From assembly GCA_963675555.1 (NCBI GenBank), contig OY776679.1, forward strand, positions 99,732,912 through 99,796,911: 64,000 bases of DNA, in the 5' to 3' direction. A program made the translations under genes and the position numbers. The notes beneath the pieces were generated by a model that did not search any database, was not told the origin of the DNA, and saw only the letters and a program-made list of their open reading frames with translations. Shown piece by piece: positions 35,991 through 47,531 of this stretch. The first letter of the stretch is position 1; each line of letters opens with the position of its first letter. The DNA comes from Leptura quadrifasciata (lineage: Eukaryota; Arthropoda; Insecta; Coleoptera; Cerambycidae).

Positions 35991-37729
35991 GTACCCAGTA
36001 CCATGTATGTTGTTATAGTTCTTATAGTTCTAAGCAGATTGTATTATGTCATCAACAATGGACCATTTCATACTTTGAATCGCCAAGAACAATGTCATTC
36101 TCCTTGTGAAATAAAAGGAGCTAGCTAGCCACAATTGGCTATGGCTTGGCCGATCAACCTCCACAGCTAGAAAAGAAAAATATATTATGTTACAAGTAGC
36201 TTGAGCCCTTATTGTTGCCTATCATTTTATGTTTAGTAACGGTTCTATGAACTGTAGAGTATTTGAAAATTGGAGTACCATCGCGACCAACATACACCGT
36301 ATACACCATTTTTTTGTTAAGAGAAAGAGTATCCCCTAAATTTGTTACTGAGGAAGTTTCGATGATAGTAGCAAGCAAATACTACTTGTTTTACGTACCA
36401 AAGTAAGTCCTAGAAAATTTAGTATATATTACAATCATAATTATATATTTGAGGAAAATTACTAATTTTTTCAGACTAAAATAAGCATTGATCTAAATAT
36501 CCAAGTATATCAATAAGTTTAATAAATAATATATATTCTTTCAGTCGACCTGTGTTAAAATTTTACATTTCTCCTGTGCTAGGGCATTTAGATGCGATCT
36601 TACCATCACAAGAATGCAGCTCGCTACAAACAAGTCAAATTAAACAGGGTTTCGGGGAACTACCAAATTGTCTAGCGGCCACTTAATTGAAGAACAAAAA
36701 CACGCAATCATCGTACACACAAATAACTGCTTTTTGAGCTAATGTCTGCCTCGCTGAATTGTTCGGTGGGATACTCTTGGATTGGACGTAACGTAATGCA
36801 CAAATTAGCGCGGTCGATGCAACTCAAAACTGTCAGCTTTGCACTTAACATAAAGATACAGGGACAGCATTTTTTCAGGAGTTTTATGCTTTTTAGACTA
36901 TCCATGTTATGCAAAATTTTCTTCTGATTAAATGACGAATAGCTACTGCGATGATAATGTTAAAAAGTGTTCTCCAAGAAAATATAAATAACAACTCTCA
37001 TTCAATGACTTTAGTTGGTAATAGATTATCGTACTGTCAAAGTTTATTTACGGCCAGCGAGCATTTTTTTGTAGCGTTTGTTCACATATTTGTTTTTATT
37101 TGTTATTTCACGTATATTATTGGAATATTTTTCGATGTCGAACGGTACGAAATCCCATCCCACGAACGGTCTGTCACAAATTCCACCCTGTACACATCCA
37201 CTTATATGATGGAATAAAACTACATTGAAATGTTGTCAGTTCCATGTATTTTATTCATTTGATTGGATTTTTAATGTACTTGTCTTTTATATAAAAGGAA
37301 AAGTTTATAACGTTATATAACTACTTGTGTTGTTATTTACATTTTTTATTATAAATTTGTAAAAAAAGAGCGGCCCGATGTTATTCACGTTTTTAAAAAG
37401 ATTTTACAGCTTTTAAATATTCACAATAAAACAACTGCTACAGTGTAGAACTAATTTTATTAGACGGAGAAACGTCACGTTGATTGGAAAAAATAAGTAT
37501 GATTTCAATAAATTATGTTACTTATTGAAATATTTCATTATTTCTGTGAGATAAAGAAACAACAAAGAGAAGTTTACTAATGGGATTACGGAGTTTCTGA
37601 TACTCTTGTTATTTTGAAACGTAAAATTATTGTCTATAAATCTAAATGTAGGTGTGTTATAAATATTGAATGCCTATAAATGCATCATATTGTACTGTGT
37701 TTACAATTTTTATTGGTCTACCTAGAATT
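35991..37729. other. AT-rich spacer, nothing recognised
   Basis: Several short frames without recognisable domains; none supported. Confidence 0.5.
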
Positions 37730-37945
37730 GAATAGGATATGATATGATAGGATAGGATGGGATGGGATGGGATAGTATAGTATAGGGCAGGATAGGATAG
37801 GATAGGATAGAATGGCATAGCGTGGCATGGGATGGGATGAGATGGGATGGGATGGAATGGAATGAAATAGAATAGAATAGAAGAGAACAGAATAGAATAG
37901 AAGAGAACAGAACAGAACAGAACAGAATAGAATAGAATAGAAATT
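37730..37945. repeat. Degenerate pentanucleotide microsatellite
   Basis: About 215 bp of ggata/gggat units grading into gaata and gaaca units toward the right. Long open frames in it are artefacts. Confidence 0.93.
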
Positions 37946-38259
37946 CACTGACTAGATTATATAACATTGTTACATATGTGGCAAGTCCTAATAGCTGCTG
38001 TTACCTTAAGTAATTCATATATTAGTTTACAACAACAACAACAACAAAAAAGTGCCTCTCTACAGACTAGAAGCTAGATAAACCATTTAGATATAACATT
38101 ACGTATAAAACACAGCAAATAAAATTAATTTTAAAAAAACGTGTACATAAGTTTAAAAAATTAAAATTTAAACACGTCTAACGAGAAGTAAAATATTTTC
38201 ATTATACAAAAAACGGCAGAGTATAAAAAAGAGAGAAATAAAAACGAAGCATATTCCAT
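37946..38259. other. Spacer
   Basis: (caa)n at 38029-38047, otherwise AT-rich with nothing recognised. Confidence 0.45.
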
Positions 38260-38520
38260 TGCTAGAAATAGGTTTATCAAATATGGTTAGCTCACCATAG
38301 AGAAACTCATATACTCATCAACAGATAAAAACAGCATTTTAAGAGATGAAGTTGATGCTTGTTTTGAATCTGATATAGTCCAGTTTTCTCACATTTTCTG
38401 GTATTTTATTGTAGAGTGAGATATAGTGCAGATTTTGTAAGACGATATCTTGGTGCTTTTAATTCATTTGATGACCTAGTCTCAAAATGGTGAAAGTCTG
38501 AATGAGTAGAAAAGCTATTT
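38260..38520 (-). pseudogene. LINE ORF2 C-terminal fragment
   Basis: Minus strand: LHYISLYNKIPENVRKLDYI (about 38410) then RFKTSINFIS, the conserved closing segment of CR1/jockey-like ORF2 (compare IQLYNKLPDSIKDIN at 59870). Short, with stops. Confidence 0.6.
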
Positions 38521-38548
38521 TTATTTTTATGAATCTCTAGCCCCGGAT

Positions 38549-38588
<40 letters not shown>
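38549..38588. repeat. (AT)n microsatellite
   Basis: About 40 bp of AT repeats bordering the palindrome; a second tract lies at 39053-39085. Confidence 0.95.
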
Positions 38589-38595
<7 letters not shown>

Positions 38596-39025
38596 AATAC
38601 TAGGTTCTCGGGTTGAACCGCGTCTGAGATTGTTAATGTCTCGACGTTTCGGCTCCCGTTTTGGAGCCATTTTCAAGAGAAAAAGTGAGTCAAGTAAAAA
38701 TTGTCAAAGAAAATAATGCTAGGAGTTCGTGGAACTGGTTCGATTCCGGGGTCTCAATCTGCCTACTCCCCAGATCTCACCGCGATCCGTCTCTAAGGCC
38801 TGAACCTGCCTACTCCTTAGAGCGAACTCGCGAGTTCGCTCTAAGGAGTAGGCAGATTGAGACCCCGGAATCGAACCAGTTCCACGAACTCCTAGCATTA
38901 TTTTCTTTGACAATTTTTACTTGACTCACTTTTTCTCTTGAAAATGGCTCCAAAACGGGAGCCGAAACGTCGAGACATTAACAATCTCAGACGCGGTTCA
39001 ACCCGAGAACCTAGTATTTTTCATA
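38589..39025. repeat. Perfect palindrome, 181 bp arms, hammerhead-like fold
   Basis: Arms 38589-38769 and 38845-39025 appear identical in inverted orientation. The 75 bp spacer holds part of a second, spacer-free palindrome (38806-38855) centred on gaactcg/cgagttc. Each arm encodes ttgaaaa-t-ggctcc-aaaacg-ggagcc-gaaa-cgtc, a hammerhead-like layout with a perfect 6 bp stem II and a tctc/gaga stem I. Two core positions differ from CTGANGA, so it is probably inactive. (AT)n flanks both sides. Confidence 0.8.
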
Positions 39026-39049
39026 CCAACGACCGCGGAAGCTTCTCGG

Positions 39050-39081
<32 letters not shown>

Positions 39082-39085
<4 letters not shown>
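39082..39085. repeat. Probable target duplication tata (left)
   Basis: tata precedes the 5' LTR and follows the 3' LTR (47067-47070). Because both lie in (AT)n, the duplication cannot be proven. Confidence 0.5.
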
Positions 39086-39089
<4 letters not shown>

Positions 39090-39438
39090 ATATTAGAAAT
39101 ATACTATGATATATAATATTATCGAGACAGGCTTAACCTTCTCAAACATATCGTATTACATACTGCGTAACAGCTCTTCTCAATAACCGCTCACGCTGCA
39201 TGAGCATTGTATTTCAATTCTAAGTAATCCTGATTGTGCTGAATCAGCAACACTGTTTCCTTTGTTCTCAAAACATTATAAATATTACCAACAACCTTTT
39301 TGTAATCAGTCTTATACTCACATTTGGTCGAATACATTCTAAATTTATTATTGTTTATTATTATACAAAGAGTCAAGCTTGACTCCAATAAGTGAATAAA
39401 GTTTTTAAAAAGCTATTTCAAGAATCCACTATCTAACA
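39086..39438 (+). repeat. 5' LTR of the errantivirus-like element
   Basis: 353 bp, TGTTATATTAG...TCTAACA. An AATAAA near 39396 is the likely poly(A) signal. Confidence 0.92.
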
Positions 39439-39439
39439 T

Positions 39440-39450
39440 TGGCGCAGTCG
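39440..39450 (+). other. Primer binding site, tRNA-Ser type
   Basis: tggcgcagtcg, one base after the LTR, matches the 3' end complement of insect tRNA-Ser over 11 bases, as in 17.6/297-type elements. Confidence 0.7.
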
Positions 39451-40477
39451 TGGCGGATCTGAAAAACACACAGTTCGGGAGCCTAACCAGTAGCAAACAT
39501 ATCCGAGGGAACAAGGAGTCCATCTGAAAAAGGTGCCTAACCGGACGAAAAGAGCTTCTGGAACAAGGAGAACTTCTTAGCTGTAGTGGTGGATCCCAAT
39601 CCTTTGTTCAGAAGAACCTACATTATTCTCAAACGCACAGAAGCGAAACAATAATAATTATCAAGAAATACAAGCAAAGCAACATTTCAAATCAACACGA
39701 TTCAACAATTAGCAAGTAAGAATTTCATCCCGTCCCATCGTTGGTGTCTTCGGCATCAAAGGCAACCCTGTGGAAGGAACACCCAGTGACACCCCTGGCA
39801 GAGAGAGACCTTTGGTGAAGCTAAGCTCACGAAGTCGCATTCAACTGGACCACGAGGAATGAAAAATTTAGGGTAAGTCATTTTTGAATCATCTCGCAAA
39901 CATTTATTTGCAAACAACGACATAATTTTACATTTTATTTTATCAAAATACATTGCATTGCTACATACAGTTCTAATATCTAAGGTAGTAATTTTATTTA
40001 AACTTGAAACAAAATATCTTGATTATAATTTGTGTGACCTATATAAATAACCGTAATCATACACTGTTCCTATCGTAACATTATTTTTATGGTAATATCA
40101 TATACTCTTTAAGTGCGAATTTATCTAATTAACTGTAATCACGTACCATTTTTATCTTAGCATTTTTATCGTAATATAATATTGCATACCACATAAAAGG
40201 TTAAGGTTAAGGCCGTAAGACAAGCTTGTGTTCTATAATACCGTGTGTGCAAAATATAAAATTATCAGAGATATACTATTTCCAAACTCAAAACGCTTTT
40301 TAAACCCAACGCGTTTTTCGAATTAATCTAGCTATTTTATAATATAAATTTTAAATATTACAGAATAAATTCTTGCACGTTTAATATAAAAAAAATTTAT
40401 TAAACACCAGTAGCGTACTAACTTAAATTGGAAAGAGGCGTTTTAAGTTATTTAATTATCTAAATATTATAAATAAA
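39451..40477 (+). other. Untranslated leader with probable env splice donor
   Basis: About 1 kb before gag. A short frame starts at ATG 39859, and a strong donor GTAAGT lies at 39873-39878. Packaging signals probably lie here. See the env entry. Confidence 0.65.
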
Positions 40478-41833
40478 ATGGCTACCGCTACAAATTCCAA
40501 TGCAAACAATTCAATCACGGCGAACGAAACCATAAATATTGAACCTTATAGGTTAAGCGAAATATTTTCCATAGTGCCCGAATTTGACGGCAACCCCATA
40601 TTCTTGCAAACATTTATTTCAGCTTGCATAACCGCTCAGGGTATCGCTGTTGATGATCAGCGCGTCTTATTAACGCTTCACATAAAAAATAAATTACGCG
40701 GAAAAGCCGCAGAATTAATAAATTCCCGAAACCCTGCTACATGGGCAGAAATCAAAAGCTTACTTGAAGCTCATTTTGGTGATTCTCGTGACCTGACAGC
40801 ACTAATTCAGGATCTACAGAGGATTCGCCAATCATCTAACGAAACTGCATTGGTATTTGTATCTAGGTTGCAGACACACAACGCGAAAATGCACGCCGCT
40901 ATACAAAAACAAACTCTAACCCTTGAAGAAAAAACGGCTCAATCAAATTTGATTGAAAACATGACATTGACCACTCTATTGACCGGGTTAGAACCCAAAT
41001 TAGGCCAAATCATTAGGGCTGGTAATCCTAGCAACATGCTAGATGCCATAAACAGGATCAAACGAGAACTACAGTTGTCATATTTCGAATCACAAAAATT
41101 TTCCATTAAGGCCCCAATCAAAAACCCTGTCCAAAATGTTCAAAGACGCCCAAATTCTCATCAATTCTGCACATTCTGCAGAAGAAATGGGCACCATGTT
41201 AACGAATGCCGCACAAGGCAAAATTATCAGTCCCCATCTCCCAATTTCACAACAAATGCTTATTCTAATCAAGGCCAACATTTCCAAAGTACATATAATC
41301 ATAGACCACAAAACTTCTCTAACCAGCAACAAAATTATTCTCAACAGAACAGGCCCTCAGCTATCAGGCCAAATCCAAACTTCAACCAGCAGAGACCTTC
41401 TGCCATTCAGCCAAACCCAAATTTCAACAGGTTCAACCAACAAAAAACGCATCATTTGAACCAAGAATTTTACGATAGCTCAAATCAATATGAAGACTAT
41501 TCCGCAAGTTATTCTCCCAATTACCAATACCAAAATAATTTCGAAATTAATGAAAACAATTATGATTACGATTTTGGAACCCAACAATGTGAGAATTATA
41601 CTGCTAATTCTCAACCCCAACAGTACGAGAATTATACTGCTAATTCTCAACCTCAACAGCACGAGGATTATACTGCTAATCCTCCGGATTTTTGCATAGG
41701 CCCGGAGTATTCCACGAGTACTCCAACACAACAAACGGACGAGCTAGACCAAATTTCTCATCAAGTCCAAGCGATAAACCTCCAAGACAGTTTCGACCCA
41801 AACCTGAACTTCCCGGAAAACCAATTCATGTAA
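40478..41833 (+). CDS. gag: Gag of the errantivirus-like element
   Basis: 451 codons, intact. Structural protein of the particle. The N-terminal and central part (FDGNPIFLQTFISACI, ~35-50; a helical capsid-like region to ~210) is followed by one retroviral zinc knuckle, CTFCRRNGHHVNEC (about residue 232; C-x2-C-x4-H-x4-C), which binds genomic RNA. The C-terminus is rich in N, Q and Y. It includes short repeats of a QPQQYENYTANS type (41590-41680), coded by near-identical DNA units. It overlaps the -1 frame pol by about 140 bases, consistent with ribosomal frameshifting. Confidence 0.9.
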   Translation: MATATNSNANNSITANETINIEPYRLSEIFSIVPEFDGNPIFLQTFISACITAQGIAVDDQRVLLTLHIKNKLRGKAAELINSRNPATWAEIKSLLEAHFGDSRDLTALIQDLQRIRQSSNETALVFVSRLQTHNAKMHAAIQKQTLTLEEKTAQSNLIENMTLTTLLTGLEPKLGQIIRAGNPSNMLDAINRIKRELQLSYFESQKFSIKAPIKNPVQNVQRRPNSHQFCTFCRRNGHHVNECRTRQNYQSPSPNFTTNAYSNQGQHFQSTYNHRPQNFSNQQQNYSQQNRPSAIRPNPNFNQQRPSAIQPNPNFNRFNQQKTHHLNQEFYDSSNQYEDYSASYSPNYQYQNNFEINENNYDYDFGTQQCENYTANSQPQQYENYTANSQPQQHEDYTANPPDFCIGPEYSTSTPTQQTDELDQISHQVQAINLQDSFDPNLNFPENQFM

Positions 41834-42651
41834 AAACACCCCGCTACAAACTAAATGTCGTAAATTCTAAAAATCTATTTTACATAAAAGACTTCACAAA
41901 TCGTTTCAAAATTCTTGTCGACTCAGGTGCAGGCATTTCTGTATTTAAAACCAAAACAGCGGAAAGGTACAAACAAAGATATCCTGAAAACGTAATTATA
42001 CAGGGTATAACAGATGAAAAAATTAATATCACCGAATCTGTACTAATACCATTCAATATAAATGACCCATACAAGGTTTATGTTCACGACCTAGATATAG
42101 AATTCGATGGACTATTAGGTGCAGACTTTTTAAAATATTATAAGTGTCATGTGGACTTTGAAAATAATCAACTTATTACCAATTTTAAAACCGTACCACT
42201 ATTTGAGGTGACTGAAGTAACATCAATCAGGAACCACAATAATTGTAACGAAAACAATAATCCAGGTATTAGAATTTCAAAACCCTTGACTAAATTGCTA
42301 CAAAAAGATACACCTTTTAATTTCGACAATGACTGTACAAACTCATTCGAAACCCTAAAACAAACTTTGACAACTACCCCGATATTGATCTACCCTAACT
42401 TTGATGAACCTTTTGTCCTAACTACAGACGCTAGTGCATTTGCAATAGGTTCTGTACTTTCACAAGGAAGTATAGTAAAAGATTTGCCGATCGCGTACGC
42501 ATCTCGAACTTTATGCGGCGCGGAAACCAAGTATTCAACCATTGAGCGTGAACTTTTATCTTTGGTCTGGAGTGTAAAGCATTTTAGGCCATATCTATTC
42601 GGAAGGAAGTTCAAACTCGTCACCGACCACTCACTTGGTTATTTTCCATAA
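41692..42651 (+). pseudogene. pol: Pol N-terminal part: protease fused to RNase H, RT missing
   Basis: Aspartic protease with ILVDSGAGISVF (about 41910) and GLLGADFL (about 42110). At about 42265 the sequence passes directly into ISKPLTKLLQKDTPF, the connection between RT and RNase H, so the whole RT domain (fingers, palm, Y-x-DD) is absent. RNase H is present (TTDASAFAIGSVLSQG, IERELLSLVWSVKHFRPYLF) up to TDH. A small deletion near 42630 then shifts the frame and ends the product at 42651. The copy cannot make its own RT. The start shown is the first ATG; natural translation would be as gag-pol. Confidence 0.88.
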
Positions 42652-44366
42652 AAGACCCAGGTAGTAGACTAGCGCGTTGGCGCTTAAAACTAGAAGAATA
42701 CGACTACGAGATAATATACAAACCCGGAAAGATCAATAAAAACGCGGACGCGTTGTCCAGAATAAAAATTAATCACTTTTCAGAATGTTCCAAATTTTAT
42801 TCAAAAATTCTAGCCGCAAACGAAGATTCAGATGAAGACAAAATTTCAGACAACGACGACGAGATCACTGACGAACAAATTGCCCGAGAATTTGACACAT
42901 TCTCCCGTCTTTACAAAACCAAATCTTTAATAGACTATTCCAAAATTCAAATCACAAATAAACAACTATTAGATCGAGAAAATAAAAACATCATAACGTT
43001 TTTCCAACAAAACAACTTGACAGACCTTCACCATCAAATTATCGAGGATATTTTCGAAGAAAACCCCGAATTCTATAACAATACAATCAATATCGTTTCC
43101 AGTAAATCGACCCGACAAAGAAATTATTACATTATCGCTCTACCCTTCGACCCAGAGCCTGTGGTAGAACACTTATTTTTAACATTATATAAACACCGGA
43201 ACAAATTAGACCTTTCCAAAACTTACCATGTTGAAAACAATCTAGACTTCCCAATTCTCGAAATCCTATCATTTATTTTTGCTGAAAAAGACTTGAAACT
43301 AATCATATGTCAAAATTTAATACGAACTCCCGACGAGGACCAACGTCCGATCATTCTCGACCAGCATCACACCGGAAAAAATAATTTACATCGTGGAATA
43401 AACGAAACGATACGTAGAATCAAAAATAAATATAATTGGCAAGGCTTAACAAAAGACGTCGAAAATTTTATAAAAAATTGTGAAACATGTCAAAGAACAA
43501 AAGTCTGTCGCAAGAACCTCAACAATCCCTTAGTGATTACCGAAACCCCTAAAACTCCATTTGAGAGAGTTAATATTGATCTATTCGAATTTCCCACGCG
43601 AAACTATGCATTAACTATCCGCGACGAGTTAACCAAATTTACTCAAGCCTACGCAGTCCCAGACAAGAGCGCAAAATCAGTCGTAAATACCCTGTTGCTT
43701 TATTTTCAGCATTATGGTACCCCACTAAGAATTCATTGCGATTATGGCGGTGAATTTGATAATAATTTATTAAAAGACCTTTGCACCCTTTACGACATAA
43801 AACTAACATACTCAAGCGTAGGACATCCTCAATCCAACGGATCTATCGAACGATTCCATGCCACCCTAGCAGAAATGATAAGAATACACAAAACCGAAAA
43901 TCCCAACGAACATCCCTTTACTATATTACCCTATGCGGTGATATGTTACAATAACTCGGTAAACAAAACTCATGGCTTTACGCCATACGAGCTTATTTTC
44001 GGACATACAGCTAACCGACCACCTGAAACTCTTTACAACCAAAAAGACCTGATCACCAAATACGTTAGAGACCTAAATAATCGAATATCCCATTATTACA
44101 AAATTGCGCGAAGTCGAACAGAAGCACAAAAACAAAAAGCCAAAGTTCGATTCGACAAAAACATTCCCGAAAATAGACACACATATAATATTGGCGACAA
44201 AGTATACGTCAAAGAATCACAAATAAAAAATAAACTGCAAAATAAATTCAACGGTCCCTTTGAAATTACAGAAATCTTTCAAAATTCCGCTACATTACTA
44301 AATCTCGAAACAAACCAAACAACCAAAGTAAATTTTGATCGAATGAAACCATATACTGAAGATTAA
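42652..44366 (+). pseudogene. Pol C-terminal part: integrase (frameshifted from RNase H)
   Basis: The frame from about 42636 reads FSIKDPGSRLARWRLKLEEY then KPGKINKNADALSR, the end of RNase H, and stays open to 44366. The first ATG is at 42753. Integrase follows: zinc finger HHTGKNNLHRG...CETCQ (about 43365-43490), catalytic NIDLFEFP (43575), IHCDYGGEF (43735) and HPQSNGSIERFH (43825; 35 residues between the last D and E). A C-terminal KFNGPFEI motif (44250) follows. All three catalytic residues are present, so the domain itself is intact although separated from the rest of pol. Confidence 0.88.
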
Positions 44367-44378
44367 ATTTATTTTCAG

Positions 44379-46215
44379 GTTTCTCCTGCTGATCGGATCA
44401 GCACTTGCTCAATTTAAAATAACACCTATTAACAATACGATCGGAGTATATTATCACCAAGACACGGACATTGTGATTTCTCACAAGAAATGGACTTTAC
44501 TGGTACACAAAAACATATCTACCTTTAAGACAGCTTTCGACAAAAACGACAAGATCTTACAGACACTATACAACACACTCGACCCAGCATATCATTACAT
44601 GAACGTCTTTTCAGGAGATGTAAAAACTCACCTTAGCTTATTGACGCAAATTTCCCAATCAATACAATCAAAATTTGACGAAATTTACCTTGACACGAAA
44701 CGATACAAACGAGGAATACTAAATGGCATCGGAACGATTTTCAAATCAATAACCGGAAATTTAGACGCAGAAGACGGTCAGTATTATTCTGATTGTATCA
44801 ACAAATTGAATAATGACGAACACCAACTCGAAAACCTAATTAAAAACCAAATATCCGTTACAACTTCAGTAATCAAAAATTTCAACGCAACTATTCAAAA
44901 ATTGCAAGTTGACGAAGAAACTTTCAATAAGGATATTAAAGAAATCGAAACCTCAATTTTAGACATGACTAAAGACATAGAAAACGTCCATGCAAAACTG
45001 AAATTTATCGAAATCTGCGAACAACTTATGGCAAGTTATTTATTTATCGAGGATAACCTAAATGACATCCTAAATTCCATCACTTTCGCGAGGCTTAAAA
45101 TAATTCACACGTCAATTATAAATCCAAAAGACTTAGTAAATTCTCTACAGGAAATTTCGCAAAACCTACAAAGGAACAATTTACCGCTTCCAATCAAACT
45201 ATCAAAGGTTGCACAGTACTTAGACATTATAGAACTAAAAGCTTTTCAAACAAATTCGGATCTAATATTTGTGTTAGACATACCTTTAATAGACCCTCAA
45301 ACATATTCAGTATTTCAATTATACCCTATTCCTATTTTGGATAATAGAACTGGTTTATATCATGTATTATCAACTTCTCAAAAATATATCGCGATAGATG
45401 ATGATTCATTAATGTACATACCTATCTCGAACCTTGAAGAATGCAAACCACTTTATTTCAACACCAAATTATGTCCAAATTTATTTGCATATCCTATTGA
45501 CAACAATGCCATATGCGAAGCCCGTCTCTTCAAGAACCTCAAAACTCTGCCAGAAAACTGCCAGACGTCATTTATCATCAGCCAAGGCTACAACGTCCAA
45601 AAAATAGACGAAAACACATGGTTAGTTATTAACGCAGAACCTCTACAAACAACCATCAACTGTCCAGAAAGAAATTCAAAAACTGAAGTCATCTACAAAA
45701 ATTCAATAGTAAAATTACAACCAAATTGTTACGCCTTCATAGGCATCACAAAAATTCAAGCTAGTACCAATGAAGTAACCGATGTAAAAGACGACACTCA
45801 TCCAATCCAAATTCCATTTGAATGTTGTAAACATATTCCAGACAAAATCCGAGCTCCAAATCTTAAACCACTAAAATTAAACAATCTCAATACGGAAGAC
45901 CTCGAAGTTGCCAAACACAAGTTGGACCAATACTCCAGAGATTTAGATGATTTGATCAACGAACCCTTTATAACAAAACACATATCCTGGTTCACCTATT
46001 TTATCATTGTGCTAATAATTGGACTGTTATTTCTGTACCTATTTTGTAAGTGCAGAACAAAAAGACGAAGACTAGCCATCGAAGTTTCTGCATCACCCCC
46101 ATCTCCACCGAGGCCTAGCAAACCCTACAGGACATTTGCTAACCTATTTCCTTCACGAAGACGACCTACCTTAAGAAGAGAAGACAACGAAGCCGAAGAC
46201 ATAGAACTTACATAA
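44379..46215 (+). CDS. env: Envelope glycoprotein, baculovirus F-like (spliced)
   Basis: Type I fusion glycoprotein that lets env-bearing insect retroviruses enter cells. First ATG in the frame is at 44473 (580 codons), but the frame is open upstream to an acceptor AG at 44377-44378. Codons 44380-44412 there encode a hydrophobic stretch ending Ala-Leu-Ala, a typical signal peptide, with no ATG. A donor at 39873 behind ATG 39859 is in phase and would supply the start. A furin-type R-x-K-R site ends at 44712, followed by a glycine-rich fusion-peptide-like segment. Heptad-like helices cover about 44800-45200, cysteines cluster at 45440-45840, and a transmembrane segment lies at about 45990-46045 before a basic cytoplasmic tail. 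No break seen. Confidence 0.88.
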
Positions 46216-46702
46216 AGACAAACTGTTTTGTGCCTTTTTACTGACTTTCAGTGCTGGACTCTTCAGTGAATTTTATTTCATTTGTTTAATCATTATATTT
46301 CATTATTTTTCTATCATTTGTTAATTTCAATTTTATTAACATTTTTACGTCATTTTCATTCAAACCCATCATGCTTATATTTTATGCTTTCACAGTAAAG
46401 CTATATTTTAACCTTAGGAATATTTTATCCTATTTTACAATTCAAACCTAGTATGTTTGTATTTTACGCTTTCTTGCCAAAGCTATATTTTAACTCTAAC
46501 ATTTTTATGTTATTTTATTTTATGAATCAAGCTTATTGTGCTTGCATCTCATATTCTAGACGCTAAGGTTATATTCTGTGTTTTAAACCTTACGATTTAA
46601 CATTTTTGTATCTTTTATATTTTTCCAAATTGTACCATTACCTTTTATATACATTTTATATTCATTTCAAAAGTTGCTGCATAAAACACCAACTTTTTTT
46701 AT
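46216..46702 (+). other. 3' untranslated region of the provirus
   Basis: T-rich with imperfect ~70 bp repeats (atttta-gctttc-aaagctatatttt words at about 46380 and 46460). Confidence 0.5.
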
Positions 46703-46713
46703 AAGGGGGAAGC
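46703..46713 (+). other. Polypurine tract
   Basis: aaggggaagc-like purine run directly before the 3' LTR. Confidence 0.8.
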
Positions 46714-47062
46714 TGTTATATTAGAAATATACTATGATATATAATATTATCGAGACAGGCTTAACCTTCTCAAACATATCGTATTACATACTGCGTAACA
46801 GCTCTTCTCAATAACCGCTCACGCTGCATGAGCATTGTATTTCAATTCTAAGTAATCCTGATTGTGCTGAATCAGCAACACTGTTTCCTTTGTTCTCAAA
46901 ACATTATAAATATTACCAACAACCTTTTTGTAATCAGTCTTATACTCGCATTTGGTCGAATACATTCTAAATTTATTATTGTTTATTATTATACAAAGAG
47001 TCAAGCTTGACTCCAATAAGTGAATAAAGTTTTTAAAAAGCTATTTCAAGAATCCACTATCT

Positions 47063-47066
<4 letters not shown>
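46714..47066 (+). repeat. 3' LTR of the errantivirus-like element
   Basis: 353 bp, one mismatch to the 5' LTR, followed by (TA)n to 47118. Confidence 0.92.
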
Positions 47067-47122
<56 letters not shown>

Positions 47123-47229
47123 TTAAATTAAAATGAAATCATATTTTAAATTGATCTTATCTCTGATATTTTAGTTCATGCCATATCTTCCATTCGATTA
47201 ATACGCATGTTACAGTGTTAGCGTTATTT

Positions 47230-47531
47230 TGCGTTTTTCTGGATATCGAGTAGCAAATGTGCTGCAAGTTCTTGATATTACTTTATCACATTCTCCATAA
47301 ATAATAAACAAATTTAAAAAGTCTTCGTGGGTGTAATTTAAACGTGTTGGCATTTTTTGACATGAGATAATGACCGATTGTTTCTAATCATGGCTATTTT
47401 GATGAAATGATTAAAATTAATGAATTTCTAATAAAATTGCAAATATTTCAAAAAGTTCTAACTTTAACCCCCACAATGCTAATATCAGAAAAAAGGGAAT
47501 TCAATTTTACATAACTTGACGTAAAAAAATA
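47230..47531 (-). pseudogene. Transposase N-terminus and element end (module A copy 2)
   Basis: Same family as 800-1111. ATG at 47353 (minus); the N-terminal codons read through IYGECDKVISRTCSTFATRY without the stop present in copy 1, then end abruptly near 47230. Non-coding terminal region to 47531. Confidence 0.78.

Larger units (their letters stand above)
39086..47066 (+). mobile_element. Errantivirus-like endogenous retrovirus, RT-deleted
   Basis: 7981 bp provirus: LTR, tRNA-Ser-type primer site, gag, protease, RNase H, integrase, env, polypurine tract, LTR. The LTRs differ at one of 353 positions (39320 A, 46948 G), so insertion is recent. The RT domain is missing from pol and a frameshift separates RNase H from integrase. 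It is inserted in an (AT)n tract. Belongs to the insect env-bearing Metaviridae. Confidence 0.93.

Noticed and set aside
37718..37967. Two ~80-codon frames rich in Ser, Ile and Pro
   Set aside because: Produced by the pentanucleotide microsatellite.
38549..39085. (AT)n tracts as regulatory elements
   Set aside because: Simple microsatellites; more likely insertion targets or by-products.
39191..39388. 65-codon antisense frame in each errantivirus LTR
   Set aside because: Identical in both LTRs simply because the LTRs are copies; no domain.
40939..41734. Antisense frames over gag
   Set aside because: Shadows of the gag reading frame and its repeats.
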